Assembly (NCBI GenBank): GCA_900109485.1
Contig: FOAY01000007.1
Coordinates: 1-64,000, forward strand
From: Kosakonia sacchari
GTDB taxonomy: Bacteria > Pseudomonadota > Gammaproteobacteria > Enterobacterales > Enterobacteriaceae
DNA: 64,000 bases
Direction of reading: 5' to 3'
Both the position numbers and the translations under genes were made by a program. Positions 53,369 to 62,536 of the stretch are shown here, piece by piece. The stretch's first letter is position 1. Each line of letters begins with the position of its first letter. Under the pieces are notes generated by a model. The model searched no databases, had not been told where the DNA came from, and worked only from the letters and a program-made list of their open reading frames with translations.

Positions 53369-54085
53369 ATGGAAAAACCGTCACGCTATCTGGCAAATTC
53401 CAGTACGGCGCTTGAACAACTTCGTGGGCTTATTCACCAACATGAGTCAACACCAGGGACTCCACTGCCCACGGAACGTGAACTGGCGGAACGCTTAGGC
53501 GTCGGGCGGCGAGAAGTACGCCGCGCGCTGGACGTACTGGAGGAAGAGGGGCGGATCTGGCGTAAGCAGGGCAAAGGCACGTTTATTGGCCCCGCTGCGC
53601 CGGTCGCGCCGCTGGCACTCCAGGGACTGGTGCAACAAACCAATATGCTGGAAGTGATGGAAGCGCGCTTGCAGGTTGAGCCGGGGCTTGCGCGGCTGGC
53701 GGCACTTCGCGCCAACCCGGAAAATCTGGCGCTGATGCAGCGCATGCTGGAACGCATCGATAACGTCAATCCGGACGATCCGGATCTTAATGAGCTGTGG
53801 GACAGCGCTTTTCACCGGGCCATCGCTGAAGCGGCGGGAAACCGTTTGATGCTCGGCCTTTTTGACGCTATTGACGCCGTGCGTCGCGAACCCGCCTGGC
53901 ACCACCTGCGGGAGCTGGCGCGTACTCCGGCGAAGGTCGATCGCTATAACGATCATCACCACCGAATTATGCACGCCATCCGGCAACGTCAGCCGCAGGA
54001 GGCTTTCCTGGCGATGCGTGAACATCTGCTCGACCTGCAACATGCCCTGATCCAGGCCATTCATCTCGAGGACGATACGCCATGA
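53369..54085 (+). CDS. GntR-family (FadR/FCD) transcriptional regulator
   Basis: A 238-aa regulator. The N-terminal winged helix reads -TPLPTERELAERLGVGRREV- then -RRALDVLEEEGRIW-. The C-terminal FCD domain has the metal-binding Asp/His set in -ELWDSAFHRAIAEAAGN- and -DHHHRIMHAIRQ-. Only a weak ribosome site precedes the ATG, and an operator half-site overlaps it, which suggests autorepression. Its stop overlaps the first ABC gene by 4 bp, so it is part of the transporter operon. FCD regulators usually respond to carboxylates; the ligand here is probably a substrate or product of the transporter/GGT system. Confidence 0.9.
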   Translation: MEKPSRYLANSSTALEQLRGLIHQHESTPGTPLPTERELAERLGVGRREVRRALDVLEEEGRIWRKQGKGTFIGPAAPVAPLALQGLVQQTNMLEVMEARLQVEPGLARLAALRANPENLALMQRMLERIDNVNPDDPDLNELWDSAFHRAIAEAAGNRLMLGLFDAIDAVRREPAWHHLRELARTPAKVDRYNDHHHRIMHAIRQRQPQEAFLAMREHLLDLQHALIQAIHLEDDTP

Positions 54086-55095
54086 CCACCATACCTTTTC
54101 ACGATCCCGCGCCCGTCCTGCGTCTGCACAATCTGAAAGTCCAGTTTGCCGGTAGCCCGGTCAGCGTACTGGACGGTATTTCGCTGACCATAAAAAGCGG
54201 GGAAACGCTGGCGCTGGTGGGGGAATCCGGCTGCGGTAAAAGCATTACCTCGCTGGCGTTGATGGGGCTGTTGCCCAACAGCGCGCAGATCCTCAGCGGC
54301 GAAATGCAGTTTCGCAACCACAATCTGCGTCAGCTTTCGCCGAGGGAATATGCGGATCTGCGCGGTAATGAACTGGCGATGATTTTTCAGGAGCCGATGA
54401 CCTCGCTGAACCCATCGTTCACCCTTGGCGATCAACTGAGTGAAGCGGTGATGCGTCACCAGCATGCCTCCCGGCAGACCGCGCGGGATATCGCGCTGCA
54501 GATCCTCGAAAAGGTACAAATCCCGGCGGCGGAGATGCGCCTGAAAGCGTATCCGCACCAGCTTTCCGGCGGTATGCGCCAGCGCGTGATGATTGCTATG
54601 GCGCTGATTAACAACCCGCGTCTGCTGATTGCCGATGAACCGACAACCGCGCTGGATGTCACCATTCAGGCGCAGATCCTGGCGCTGCTCAACACCCTGA
54701 AAGCCGAGACCGGCACGGCAGTATTGATGATCACCCACGATCTCGGCGTGGTAGCGGAAGTCGCCCAGCAAGTCGCCGTAATGTACGCCGGGCAAGTGGT
54801 CGAGCAGGGCAGCGTGGAGGCGATTTTTGCCGATCCGCAGCATCCGTACACCATCGGCCTGATGGGCTCGATTCCCTCGCTGGGCGCGCGCAAAGGCCAG
54901 CTTTCCACCATTCCCGGCGCCGTACCGTTACCGGAAGCGATGCCAGAAGGCTGCCGTTTCGCCACACGCTGCCCGTTTGCACAGAGCCGCTGCCACGCGG
55001 AAAAACCGCCGCTACAGCCGCTGGGCCGGGGCCACCAGGCGGCCTGTTTCCGCGTGCCCCTTGAACAACATATTGCGCTGGGAGAAACCGCATGA
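54082..55095 (+). CDS. Dipeptide-type ABC transporter ATP-binding protein (DppD/OppD-like)
   Basis: A 337-aa ATPase with Walker A -GESGCGKSIT-, Q-loop -FQEPMTSLNP-, signature -LSGGMRQRV-, Walker B -LLIADEPTTALD- and H-loop -ITHDLGVV-. The C-terminal oligopeptide extension includes -CRFATRCPFAQSRC-, the cysteine-rich motif of this family. It partners with the next ATPase. It overlaps the genes on both sides by 4 bp. Confidence 0.94.
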   Translation: MTTIPFHDPAPVLRLHNLKVQFAGSPVSVLDGISLTIKSGETLALVGESGCGKSITSLALMGLLPNSAQILSGEMQFRNHNLRQLSPREYADLRGNELAMIFQEPMTSLNPSFTLGDQLSEAVMRHQHASRQTARDIALQILEKVQIPAAEMRLKAYPHQLSGGMRQRVMIAMALINNPRLLIADEPTTALDVTIQAQILALLNTLKAETGTAVLMITHDLGVVAEVAQQVAVMYAGQVVEQGSVEAIFADPQHPYTIGLMGSIPSLGARKGQLSTIPGAVPLPEAMPEGCRFATRCPFAQSRCHAEKPPLQPLGRGHQAACFRVPLEQHIALGETA

Positions 55096-56159
55096 GCACA
55101 CCGATTCTTGAGGCCCACGATCTCAGCAAACGCTTTGTCGGCGCGACGCGCCTGTTCGCGCCAAAACGCTTTGTCACGGCAGTCGATCGCATTTCGCTCG
55201 CCGTTTACCCCGGTGAAACGCTGGCGATTGTGGGCGAGTCCGGTTCCGGTAAATCGACGCTTGGCCGCCTGCTATTACGTCTGCTGGCGGCGTCCGAAGG
55301 GCACGTTTACTACCAGGGCGAAGAGATCACTCACGCCAGCGGCGCGCGGTTAAACCAGCTGCGCCGCGAGCTGCAAATCATCTTTCAGGATCCCTTCGCC
55401 TCGCTGAACCCGCGCATGACCGTGGAGCAGATCGTCGGCGAACCGCTGTGGCTGCACCAGAAAATGGGCAAAGCGGATCGCCAGGCGCGCGTCGCCGAAC
55501 TGCTCGCCACCGTTGGTCTGCCTGCGGCCTGGGCGCGGCGTTTTCCGCATGAATTCTCCGGCGGGCAGCGCCAGCGTATTGGCATTGCCCGCGCGCTGGC
55601 TTCCGGGCCGAAGCTGCTGCTGGGCGATGAACCAGTATCCGCGCTGGATGTTTCAGTGCAGGCGCAGGTGGTGAACCTGCTGGAAAACCTGAAACAGCAA
55701 CTAGCGCTGACGATGATCATCGTCGCGCACGGGCTGGCGGTGATCCGCCATATGAGCGATCGCGTGGCGGTGATGTACCTCGGGCAGATTGTCGAAATGG
55801 CAACCGTCGATCAGATCTTTGACGCGCCGCTGCATCCATACACGCAGGCGCTGATCGCCTCTGCGCCGCAAACCCAGCCCGGCCTCAAGCATGAAATGCC
55901 GCTGTTGCAGGGGGATTTACCTAATCCGGCCAGCCCGCCGCAGGGCTGCCGTTTTCATACCCGTTGCCCGCACGTCACCGATGAGTGTCGGCAACGCGAA
56001 CCGATCGCTCAGGTACTTGAAGGCGGCCGCCAGGTCTCCTGCCATCGTTGGCAGGAGCTCAACCGTGACCGCACGGTTATCCAGATTGCTCCACCCTCCG
56101 CCGCGTTCCTGCGACGCCGTGCTCTGTTCGAACACGCGGCCTCTCACTCATCCCTTTAA
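55092..56159 (+). CDS. Dipeptide-type ABC transporter ATP-binding protein (DppF/OppF-like)
   Basis: A 355-aa second ATPase with Walker A -GESGSGKSTLG-, Q-loop -FQDPFASLNP-, signature -FSGGQRQRI- and Walker B -LLLGDEPVSALD-. The H-loop reads -VAHGLAVIRH-: the switch His is kept, but the usual following Asp is Gly. The C-terminal -CRFHTRCPHVTDEC- motif is present, followed by an extension of about 40 residues rich in Ser/Pro/Arg beyond the usual end. Confidence 0.93.
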   Translation: MSTPILEAHDLSKRFVGATRLFAPKRFVTAVDRISLAVYPGETLAIVGESGSGKSTLGRLLLRLLAASEGHVYYQGEEITHASGARLNQLRRELQIIFQDPFASLNPRMTVEQIVGEPLWLHQKMGKADRQARVAELLATVGLPAAWARRFPHEFSGGQRQRIGIARALASGPKLLLGDEPVSALDVSVQAQVVNLLENLKQQLALTMIIVAHGLAVIRHMSDRVAVMYLGQIVEMATVDQIFDAPLHPYTQALIASAPQTQPGLKHEMPLLQGDLPNPASPPQGCRFHTRCPHVTDECRQREPIAQVLEGGRQVSCHRWQELNRDRTVIQIAPPSAAFLRRRALFEHAASHSSL

Positions 56160-56171
56160 AGGAAAAAAATA

Positions 56172-57686
56172 ATGATTGTGCGTAATTCTCTTTTGACCGT
56201 TCTGGGAAGTGTTATGTTGCTGGGCGCGGCGCTGCCGACCCAGGCTGAAAGTGTGCTGCGTATTGGCTTAGGCGCGGATCCGGACATGCTCGATCCGCAC
56301 CTGGCGCGCACCTACTATGGCCGCTTTGTCTTCGCCTCGCTGTGCGATCGGTTGGTGGACGTCGATGAAAACCTGAAAGTGGTACCGGGTCTGGCGAAAG
56401 CGTGGTCGTGGAGCGAAGACGGCAAAACCCTGACCATGAACCTGCGCGACGGTGTGACCTTTCACGATGGCGAGAAGTTTGATGCCGCCGCGGCGAAATT
56501 CAGCCTCGACCGCGCCCTGACGCTGCCGGGCTCGCTGCGCAAAAGCGAGATCTCTTCGGTGGAATCGGTAGAAGCGACCGGGCCGATGCAAATCACCCTG
56601 CACCTGAAAACGCCGGATTCGGCGCTGCTGATGCAGCTTACCGACCGCGCAGGCGCGATGCTGGCGCCCACAGCTGCGAAGAAGCCGGACTTCGCCGCGC
56701 ATCCGGTCTGCTCCGGGCCATACAAGTTTGACAGCCGCGTTTCGCAGGATCGCATCGTGCTTTCGCGCTTTGACAACTACTGGAACAAGGGCGCTTACCA
56801 CTTCGACAAAGTGATTTACCTGCCGATCCCGGATGCCTCGGTGCGCCTGGCGAACCTGCGCGCAGGCGATCTGGATCTGAGCGAAGGCATTGTGCCAAGC
56901 GATGTGAAAACGGTAGAGAACGACAGCAAATTAAAACTGGCGAAGGTGACCGGGCTGGGGTATCAGGGCATCACTTTTAACATCAACAACGGCAAAGTCC
57001 CGGCTAACGATCCGTTTAAAGATGCGCGCGTGCGCGAAGCGTTTTCGCAGGCAATTGACCGCGAGGCGTTAAACCAGGTGGTATTTGAAGGTCTCTACGC
57101 CCCGGCGAACCAGGCGTTCTCACCGGTCAGCCCGTATCACGTTAACCTGCCGGTGCCGCCGCGCGATGTCGAAAAAGCCAAAGCGCTGCTGAAAGCGGCA
57201 GGCGTACAGACGCCGATCACCGTTTCGCTGCTGGTGCCGAATAACCCGACTTCACAGCAGGTGGCGCAGGTATTACAGGCAATGACCGCTGAAGCCGGTT
57301 TTAACGTTAATCTGCAAATGACCGAATTTGCCACGCTGCTGGATCGCCAGCAAAACGGCGACTTCCAGCTCAGCTACTCCGGCTGGTCTGGCCGCCCGGA
57401 TCCCGACGGCAGTATCTTCGGCTTTATTCACAGCAAAGGCACCCTCAACGATGGCCGCTACAGCAATGCGCAGGTGGATGACTGGCTGACCCAGGCGCGT
57501 CTGCATAACGATCCGGCCACCCGTAAAGGGCTGTATGAGAACGTCGTTAAACAACTGCAAACGGATATGCCGATTGCGTACCTCTACTTCGAGCCGCGCA
57601 TTTTTGGGATGAATAAAAAAGTAGAGGGCTTTAAACCTTACCCGGACGGCATTGTGCGCCTGGCAGGTATGACGTTCGCGAAGTAA
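56172..57686 (+). CDS. Periplasmic substrate-binding protein, family 5 (DppA/OppA-like)
   Basis: A 504-aa secreted solute-binding protein. A signal peptide of about 25 residues ends -AALPTQA. The mature protein starts -ESVLRIGLGADPDMLDPHL- and has the family-5 marks -GLAKAWSWSEDGKTLTMNLR- and -SGWSGRPDPDGSIFGF-. It delivers a peptide or related ligand to the two permeases. AAAGGAAAAA precedes the ATG. The specific ligand is unknown; the GGT gene downstream points to gamma-glutamyl compounds such as glutathione. Confidence 0.93.
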   Translation: MIVRNSLLTVLGSVMLLGAALPTQAESVLRIGLGADPDMLDPHLARTYYGRFVFASLCDRLVDVDENLKVVPGLAKAWSWSEDGKTLTMNLRDGVTFHDGEKFDAAAAKFSLDRALTLPGSLRKSEISSVESVEATGPMQITLHLKTPDSALLMQLTDRAGAMLAPTAAKKPDFAAHPVCSGPYKFDSRVSQDRIVLSRFDNYWNKGAYHFDKVIYLPIPDASVRLANLRAGDLDLSEGIVPSDVKTVENDSKLKLAKVTGLGYQGITFNINNGKVPANDPFKDARVREAFSQAIDREALNQVVFEGLYAPANQAFSPVSPYHVNLPVPPRDVEKAKALLKAAGVQTPITVSLLVPNNPTSQQVAQVLQAMTAEAGFNVNLQMTEFATLLDRQQNGDFQLSYSGWSGRPDPDGSIFGFIHSKGTLNDGRYSNAQVDDWLTQARLHNDPATRKGLYENVVKQLQTDMPIAYLYFEPRIFGMNKKVEGFKPYPDGIVRLAGMTFAK

Positions 57687-57706
57687 CGGAGTTGTAAGGA
57701 GATACC

Positions 57707-58651
57707 ATGCTGGAATTGATATGCAAACGCCTGCTGCTCGCCATCCCGACGTTGCTGATGGTCAGTATGATGGTCTTCGGGCTGCAAAAGCTGCTGCCCG
57801 GCGATCCGCTGACTGCCATGCTGGGGGAAGAGCGCGATCCGGCGGTGATCGCCCAGCTACGCGCGGAGCTGAATCTGGATGCGCCGATCCCGGTGCAATA
57901 TTTCCACTGGCTTACCCGCGCCTTGCAGGGGGATCTTGGCGTCTCCTTACGCACTCAGGAGCCGGTGACGCATCTGATCGCCACCAAACTGCCCGTTACG
58001 CTGGAGATGTCCTTGCTGGCGATGATTTTCGCGCTGCTGTTCGGCATCAGCATGGGGATCATGGCGGCAGTGAACAGGAATAGCTGGATCGATCATGGCA
58101 CTAACTTTGTCGCCATCTCCGGCATCTCGGTGCCGCATTTCTGGCTGGGGATTTTGTTGATCCTGATTTTCTCTGTCAATCTGCAATGGCTGCCCGCGTC
58201 GGGCTTTGTCCCTTTTAGCGAAGATCCGCTGCAAAACCTGCGCACCTTGCTGCTGCCTTCGCTGGTGCTTGGTACCGGGCTGGCGGCCACCTTAATGCGC
58301 CACACCCGCGCATCTATGATTGCGGTCCTGAAAGCGGATTACATCCGCACTGCCAGGGCAAAGGGGCTGTTGCCGAAAACGGTGATCATGAAGCACGCAT
58401 TTCGTAATGCGCTGGTGCCGGTGATCACTCTGACCACGCTGCTGTTTGGCGAACTGCTGGGCGGCGCGGTGCTGACCGAGCAGGTATTTACCATTCCCGG
58501 TTTCGGCAAAATGATTGTCGATTCCGTGTTTAACCGTGATTACGCGGTGGTGCAGGGCGTGGTGCTGGTGGTGGCGATTGGCTTCCTGTTGCTCAACCTG
58601 TTGGCCGATGTGCTGTACGTGCTGGTTAACCCGAAAATGCGGAGCGAATAA
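57707..58651 (+). CDS. Dipeptide-type ABC transporter permease (DppB/GsiC-like)
   Basis: A 314-aa inner-membrane permease with six hydrophobic segments. The EAA loop that contacts the ATPases reads -DYIRTARAKGLLPKTVIMKHA-, read here as -YIRTARAKGLL- plus -KHAFRNALVPV-. AAGGAGA precedes the ATG, and its stop overlaps the next permease by 1 bp. Confidence 0.94.
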   Translation: MLELICKRLLLAIPTLLMVSMMVFGLQKLLPGDPLTAMLGEERDPAVIAQLRAELNLDAPIPVQYFHWLTRALQGDLGVSLRTQEPVTHLIATKLPVTLEMSLLAMIFALLFGISMGIMAAVNRNSWIDHGTNFVAISGISVPHFWLGILLILIFSVNLQWLPASGFVPFSEDPLQNLRTLLLPSLVLGTGLAATLMRHTRASMIAVLKADYIRTARAKGLLPKTVIMKHAFRNALVPVITLTTLLFGELLGGAVLTEQVFTIPGFGKMIVDSVFNRDYAVVQGVVLVVAIGFLLLNLLADVLYVLVNPKMRSE

Positions 58652-59526
58652 TGGCGGAACTGACCACTACGGGCGTGGCGGCGTCGCTGCCGCGTGCAGA
58701 AAACCGGGTACTGAAGAAATTCCTCGCCAACAAAAGCGCGATGATTGGCGTGGTGATTGTCGGCATCTTTGTGCTGATCGCTTTGCTGGCGCCGTGGATC
58801 GCACCGTTCGATCCGGTAAAAGCGAACTTTCTGGCGGTGCGTAAACCGCCTTCTGAACTGTACTGGTTCGGCACCGACGAACTGGGGCGCGATATTCTGT
58901 CGCGCATGGTTTGGGGCGCGCGCACCTCGCTGCTGGCCGGTTGTATCTCGGTGCTGATTGCGGTGGTGATTGGCGTGCCGCTGGGTCTGCTGGCTGGTTA
59001 TTTCCAGGGGATCTGGGATGGGGTGATTTCACGCTTTATCGAAGCGCTGCTGGCCTGTCCGTTTTTGATCATGGCGATCGCCCTCGGCGCGTTTCTTGGC
59101 CCAAGCCTGAGTAATGCGATGATCGCCATTGGCCTGTCGGCGATGCCGATCTTCGCCCGTCTGACGCGCGGCCAGGTGATCGCCATTCGTAACGAAGAGT
59201 ATATCGACGGTGCGCGGGCGATTGGCCTGCCGGATCGCTGGATCATCCTGCGCTATGTGCTGCCGAATGTGATGTCGCCGATCCTCGTGCAGGCGACGCT
59301 GGCGATTGCCTCGGCGATCATCACCGAAGCCAGCCTCTCTTTTCTCGGCCTCGGCCAGCAGCCGCCGTATCCCTCCTGGGGCGCGATGCTGAATACCGCC
59401 AAAGGTTTTCTGGAGCAAGCGCCCTGGATGTCTGTTTTCCCCGGTGTGGCGATTTTTCTGACCGTACAGGGATTTAATTTACTCGGCGACGGGCTGCGCG
59501 ATGCGCTCGATCCACGCCACGACTAA
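58651..59526 (+). CDS. Dipeptide-type ABC transporter permease (DppC/GsiD-like)
   Basis: A 291-aa permease with the N-terminal OppC-type segment (-VLKKFLANKSAMIGVVIVGI-), -WFGTDELGRDILSRMVWGAR- and the EAA loop -EYIDGARAIGLPDRWIILRY-. It forms the membrane channel with the preceding protein. GGT follows 9 bp on, in the same operon. Confidence 0.94.
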   Translation: MAELTTTGVAASLPRAENRVLKKFLANKSAMIGVVIVGIFVLIALLAPWIAPFDPVKANFLAVRKPPSELYWFGTDELGRDILSRMVWGARTSLLAGCISVLIAVVIGVPLGLLAGYFQGIWDGVISRFIEALLACPFLIMAIALGAFLGPSLSNAMIAIGLSAMPIFARLTRGQVIAIRNEEYIDGARAIGLPDRWIILRYVLPNVMSPILVQATLAIASAIITEASLSFLGLGQQPPYPSWGAMLNTAKGFLEQAPWMSVFPGVAIFLTVQGFNLLGDGLRDALDPRHD

Positions 59527-59535
59527 GGAGTCTCG

Positions 59536-61137
59536 ATGACGAAAGCGATTGATTTTAAAGTAGGTTATGCCTCATACCGCGCGCCGATGATGGGACACAA
59601 CGCGGTAGCCACCTCCCAGCCGCTGGCGGCGCAGGCCGGCATGCGCATGCTGGCGCTCGGGGGGAACGCGGTGGATGCGGCAATTGCCACGGCGATGTCG
59701 CTGACGGTGGTGGAGCCAACTGGCTGCGGCATTGGCAGCGATGCGTTTGCCATTGTCTGGGATGGTAAAGAATTGCACGGGCTGAACGCCTCCGGCCGCT
59801 CCCCGGCGAGCTGGCATGCGGATATGTTTGCTGGTCTTGATGCGGTACCGGAGCTTGGCTGGAATGCCGTTACCGTACCCGGCGCGGTTTCCGGCTGGGT
59901 GGCGCTGGCCGAACGTTTCGGTTCGCTGCCGCTGACCACGCTGGCGCAACCGGCGATCGAGTATGCCCGTAACGGTTTCCCGGTTTCGCCGCTGATTGGT
60001 GAGCTCTGGCAGCGCGGCTATAACAGGTTAAAAGATCAACCGGGCTTTAGCGCCTGTTTTGCGCCGCAAGGGCGCGCGCCGAAGATCGGCGAAATCTTCC
60101 GTAATCCGGCGCAGGCGAAAACGCTGGAGTTGATTGCGCAAACCAACGGCGAAGCGTTTTATCGCGGTGAACTGGCGCAGAAAATTGCTGCTTTCGCGAA
60201 AGAGCATGGGGCGCACCTGAGCGAAGCGGATCTGGCAAACCATAAAGCCGACTGGGTGACGCTGCTCTCCAGGGAATTTGCCGGTGGTTCAGTGCAGGAG
60301 TTACCGCCGAACGGGCAGGGGATTGCGACGCTGATTGCGCTCGGCATTCTTGAGCACTGCGATATTGGCCGCTATGACCCGGATTCGGTGCAGTCGCTGC
60401 ATCTGTCGATTGAAGCGATGAAACTGGCGCTGGCCGATCTCGACCGTTACGTCGCGGATGCCGATCATCTGGAATTCGCCGCTGACCTGCTGCTCAGCGA
60501 CGACTATTTAAAAGCCCGTGCGGCGTTGATCGACCCGGAGAAGGCCTCCGATTTTGTTTACGGTTCGCCGACGCAAAGCGGCACGGTGTACCTCTCCACG
60601 GCGGATGCCAGCGGCATGATGGTGTCGTTTATTCAGTCTAACTATATGGGCTTTGGTTCCGGCGTCGTGGTGCCGGAAACGGGTATCAGCCTGCAAAACC
60701 GTGGCTGTGGTTTTGTGCTCGATCCGCAACACCCGAATGCGCTGGCGGGCGGCAAGCGTCCGTTGCACACCATTATCCCTGGCTTTGCGATGGGGGCAGA
60801 CGGCAAACCGCTGATGTCTTTCGGCGTGATGGGCGGGCCGATGCAGGCGCAAGGCCATATGCAGATGGCGCTGCGCATTATGCTGCACGGACAGAATCCG
60901 CAGGCGGCGATCGATGCGCCGCGCTGGCGCGTAGTGAAAGGCCGGGAAGTGGTAGTGGAAGCGACGTTTGAACGCAATCTGATTGCCGGGCTGCGCGCGC
61001 GGGGACACCAGATTACGGTGGAAGATCCGCTGGAAGGCTATCATTTCGGTGGCGCGCAGGTGATCTATCGTATGCCGGAAGGGCACTACGTTGCGGCGAC
61101 TGAAAGCCGCAAAGATGGACAAGCGTTAGTGAGTTAA
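59536..61137 (+). CDS. Gamma-glutamyltransferase family protein
   Basis: A 533-aa Ntn-hydrolase. The self-cleavage and nucleophile Thr is residue 350 in -PTQSGTVYLSTADASGMMV-, followed by the substrate region -SNYMGFGSGVVVPETGI- and -GGKRPLHTIIPGFA-. No signal peptide is seen: the N-terminus is polar (-MTKAIDFKVGYASYRAPM-), unlike periplasmic E. coli Ggt, so it should act in the cytoplasm after import. The last gene of the GntR-ABC cluster, it probably cleaves an imported gamma-glutamyl compound. A closely related amidohydrolase activity is possible. Confidence 0.9.
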   Translation: MTKAIDFKVGYASYRAPMMGHNAVATSQPLAAQAGMRMLALGGNAVDAAIATAMSLTVVEPTGCGIGSDAFAIVWDGKELHGLNASGRSPASWHADMFAGLDAVPELGWNAVTVPGAVSGWVALAERFGSLPLTTLAQPAIEYARNGFPVSPLIGELWQRGYNRLKDQPGFSACFAPQGRAPKIGEIFRNPAQAKTLELIAQTNGEAFYRGELAQKIAAFAKEHGAHLSEADLANHKADWVTLLSREFAGGSVQELPPNGQGIATLIALGILEHCDIGRYDPDSVQSLHLSIEAMKLALADLDRYVADADHLEFAADLLLSDDYLKARAALIDPEKASDFVYGSPTQSGTVYLSTADASGMMVSFIQSNYMGFGSGVVVPETGISLQNRGCGFVLDPQHPNALAGGKRPLHTIIPGFAMGADGKPLMSFGVMGGPMQAQGHMQMALRIMLHGQNPQAAIDAPRWRVVKGREVVVEATFERNLIAGLRARGHQITVEDPLEGYHFGGAQVIYRMPEGHYVAATESRKDGQALVS

Positions 61138-61146
61138 GGGAAGTCA

Positions 61147-61638
61147 TGCCGGATGGCGGCTGCGCCTTATCCGGCCTACATCGCTTTCAGCTACACGTTG
61201 TTCAAGTCGTAGGCCCGGTAAGCATAGCGCCACCGGGCAGAATCTGTGCGGCAAATAAAAATGCCGGATGGCGGCTGCGCCTTATCCGGCCTACATCGCT
61301 TTCAGCTACACGTTGTTCAAGTCGTAGGCCCGGTAAGCATAGCGCCACCGGGCAGAATCTGTGCGGCAAATAAAAATGCCGGATGGCGGCTGCGCCTTAT
61401 CCGGCCTACATCGCTTTCAGCTACACGTTGCTCAAGTCGTAGGCCCGGTAAGCATAGTGCCACCGGGCAGAACCCTCGCCGCAGATATAAAATGCCGGAT
61501 GGCGGCTGCGCCTTATCCGGCCTACATCGCTTTCAGCTACACGTTGCTCAAGTCGTAGGCCCGGTAAGCATCGCGCCACCGGGCAGAACCTCGCGGCAAA
61601 TAAAAAGGCCGGATAGCGCTTCGCTTATCCGGCCTACG
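61147..61638. repeat. Tandem BIME array, four full units and one partial
   Basis: Units start at 61147, 61262, 61377 and 61493, a 115-116-bp period, with a partial fifth at 61607. Each holds a REP (GCCGGATGGCGGC...CTTATCCGGC) and an inverted partner (GCCCGGTAAGCAT...CACCGGGC). Copies differ by only a few bases. Reading frames across the array are a by-product of the repeat. Confidence 0.95.
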
Positions 61639-61654
61639 AACCCACAACCCTGCG

Positions 61655-62425
61655 TTAATCGAGCGTAAACGGATCGGCATCCTGCCAGGCCGGGAACTGC
61701 GCGCGATACTCCTGCAATGCGCTGAGCGACATTTCGGCGTCAATGCGCGTTGCGAGGTGCGGCTCGGCGGTGGCGATAATCTCGCCCTGCGGGCTGATCA
61801 CCCGGCTGTCGCCACGGTAGTGATGACCATTGCCGTCGGTGCCGACGCGGTTGCAGCCCGCTACCCACGCCTGGTTTTCAATGGCGCGCGCCACCAGCAG
61901 CGACTGCCAGTGCAGCGAGCGCGGCGCAGGCCAGTTAGCAACATAGAGCAGCAGATCGTAATCGTTGCGGTTGCGCGACCACACCGGGAAGCGCAGGTCG
62001 TAGCAAACCAGCGGCAGAATGCGCCAGCCGCGCCACTCAAATACCACGCGCTCATTTCCTGCTTCGTAGTGATGGTGCTCTTCGGCCATACGGAACAGAT
62101 GGCGCTTATCGTAAAAATGCACTTTGCCTTCCGGCTCAATCAGCAGAAAACGGTTTACCGGCCCGCGGTCGGTTTGCAGCGCGGCGCTGCCCGCAATCAG
62201 CGCATTGGTCTGGCGGGCTTTACTTTGCATCCATGCCACCACATCGTCTTGCGGCATGGACTGTTTTGCCGCTTCCATCGCAAAGCCGGTGGTGAACATT
62301 TCGGGCAGGACGATGACATCCCGGCCGGTAACGCCCTCCAGTTGGATGTCGAAATGGCGCAGATTCGCAGGCCCATCCATCCAGACTAACGGTTGTTGTA
62401 ACAGTGTAATTTTCAAACCAGGCAC
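61655..62425 (-). CDS. yafV: Omega-amidase YafV (nitrilase family)
   Basis: A 256-aa carbon-nitrogen hydrolase, the E. coli length. The catalytic triad is visible: Glu in -VIVLPEMFTTGF-, Lys in -HFYDKRHLFRM- and Cys in -LPLVCYDLRFPVW-. It removes the amide of 2-oxoglutaramate and 2-oxosuccinamate, a repair reaction. The GTG at 62425 lies after GGGGAG and matches the E. coli protein; an in-frame ATG 14 codons upstream is less likely. Confidence 0.94.
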   Translation of the reverse strand: MPGLKITLLQQPLVWMDGPANLRHFDIQLEGVTGRDVIVLPEMFTTGFAMEAAKQSMPQDDVVAWMQSKARQTNALIAGSAALQTDRGPVNRFLLIEPEGKVHFYDKRHLFRMAEEHHHYEAGNERVVFEWRGWRILPLVCYDLRFPVWSRNRNDYDLLLYVANWPAPRSLHWQSLLVARAIENQAWVAGCNRVGTDGNGHHYRGDSRVISPQGEIIATAEPHLATRIDAEMSLSALQEYRAQFPAWQDADPFTLD

Positions 62426-62479
62426 AGTGTTGACTCCCCGTAAGACAGCATTTGCACACTGTAGCATGCAAAGACAGAA

Positions 62480-62505
62480 AAAAACCCGCGGTTGCGGGTT
62501 TTGGT
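62480..62505 (-). terminator. Terminator of fadE
   Basis: AAACCCGC pairs with GCGGGTTT; on the minus strand the stem is followed by a run of T. It lies between fadE and yafV, where ivy is found in E. coli. Confidence 0.85.
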
Positions 62506-62536
62506 AAGGGAAGAATGCTTTCAGGCTATTACCGCA

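Noticed and set aside
61147-61638. Regular repeats resembling a CRISPR array
   Set aside because: The whole 115-bp unit repeats, including the parts that would be spacers, and each unit is a pair of inverted REP elements. There are no unique spacers.
61246-61668. A repetitive 140-aa protein on the plus strand
   Set aside because: It is a by-product of the BIME array; the period is not a multiple of three throughout, and there is no ribosome site.
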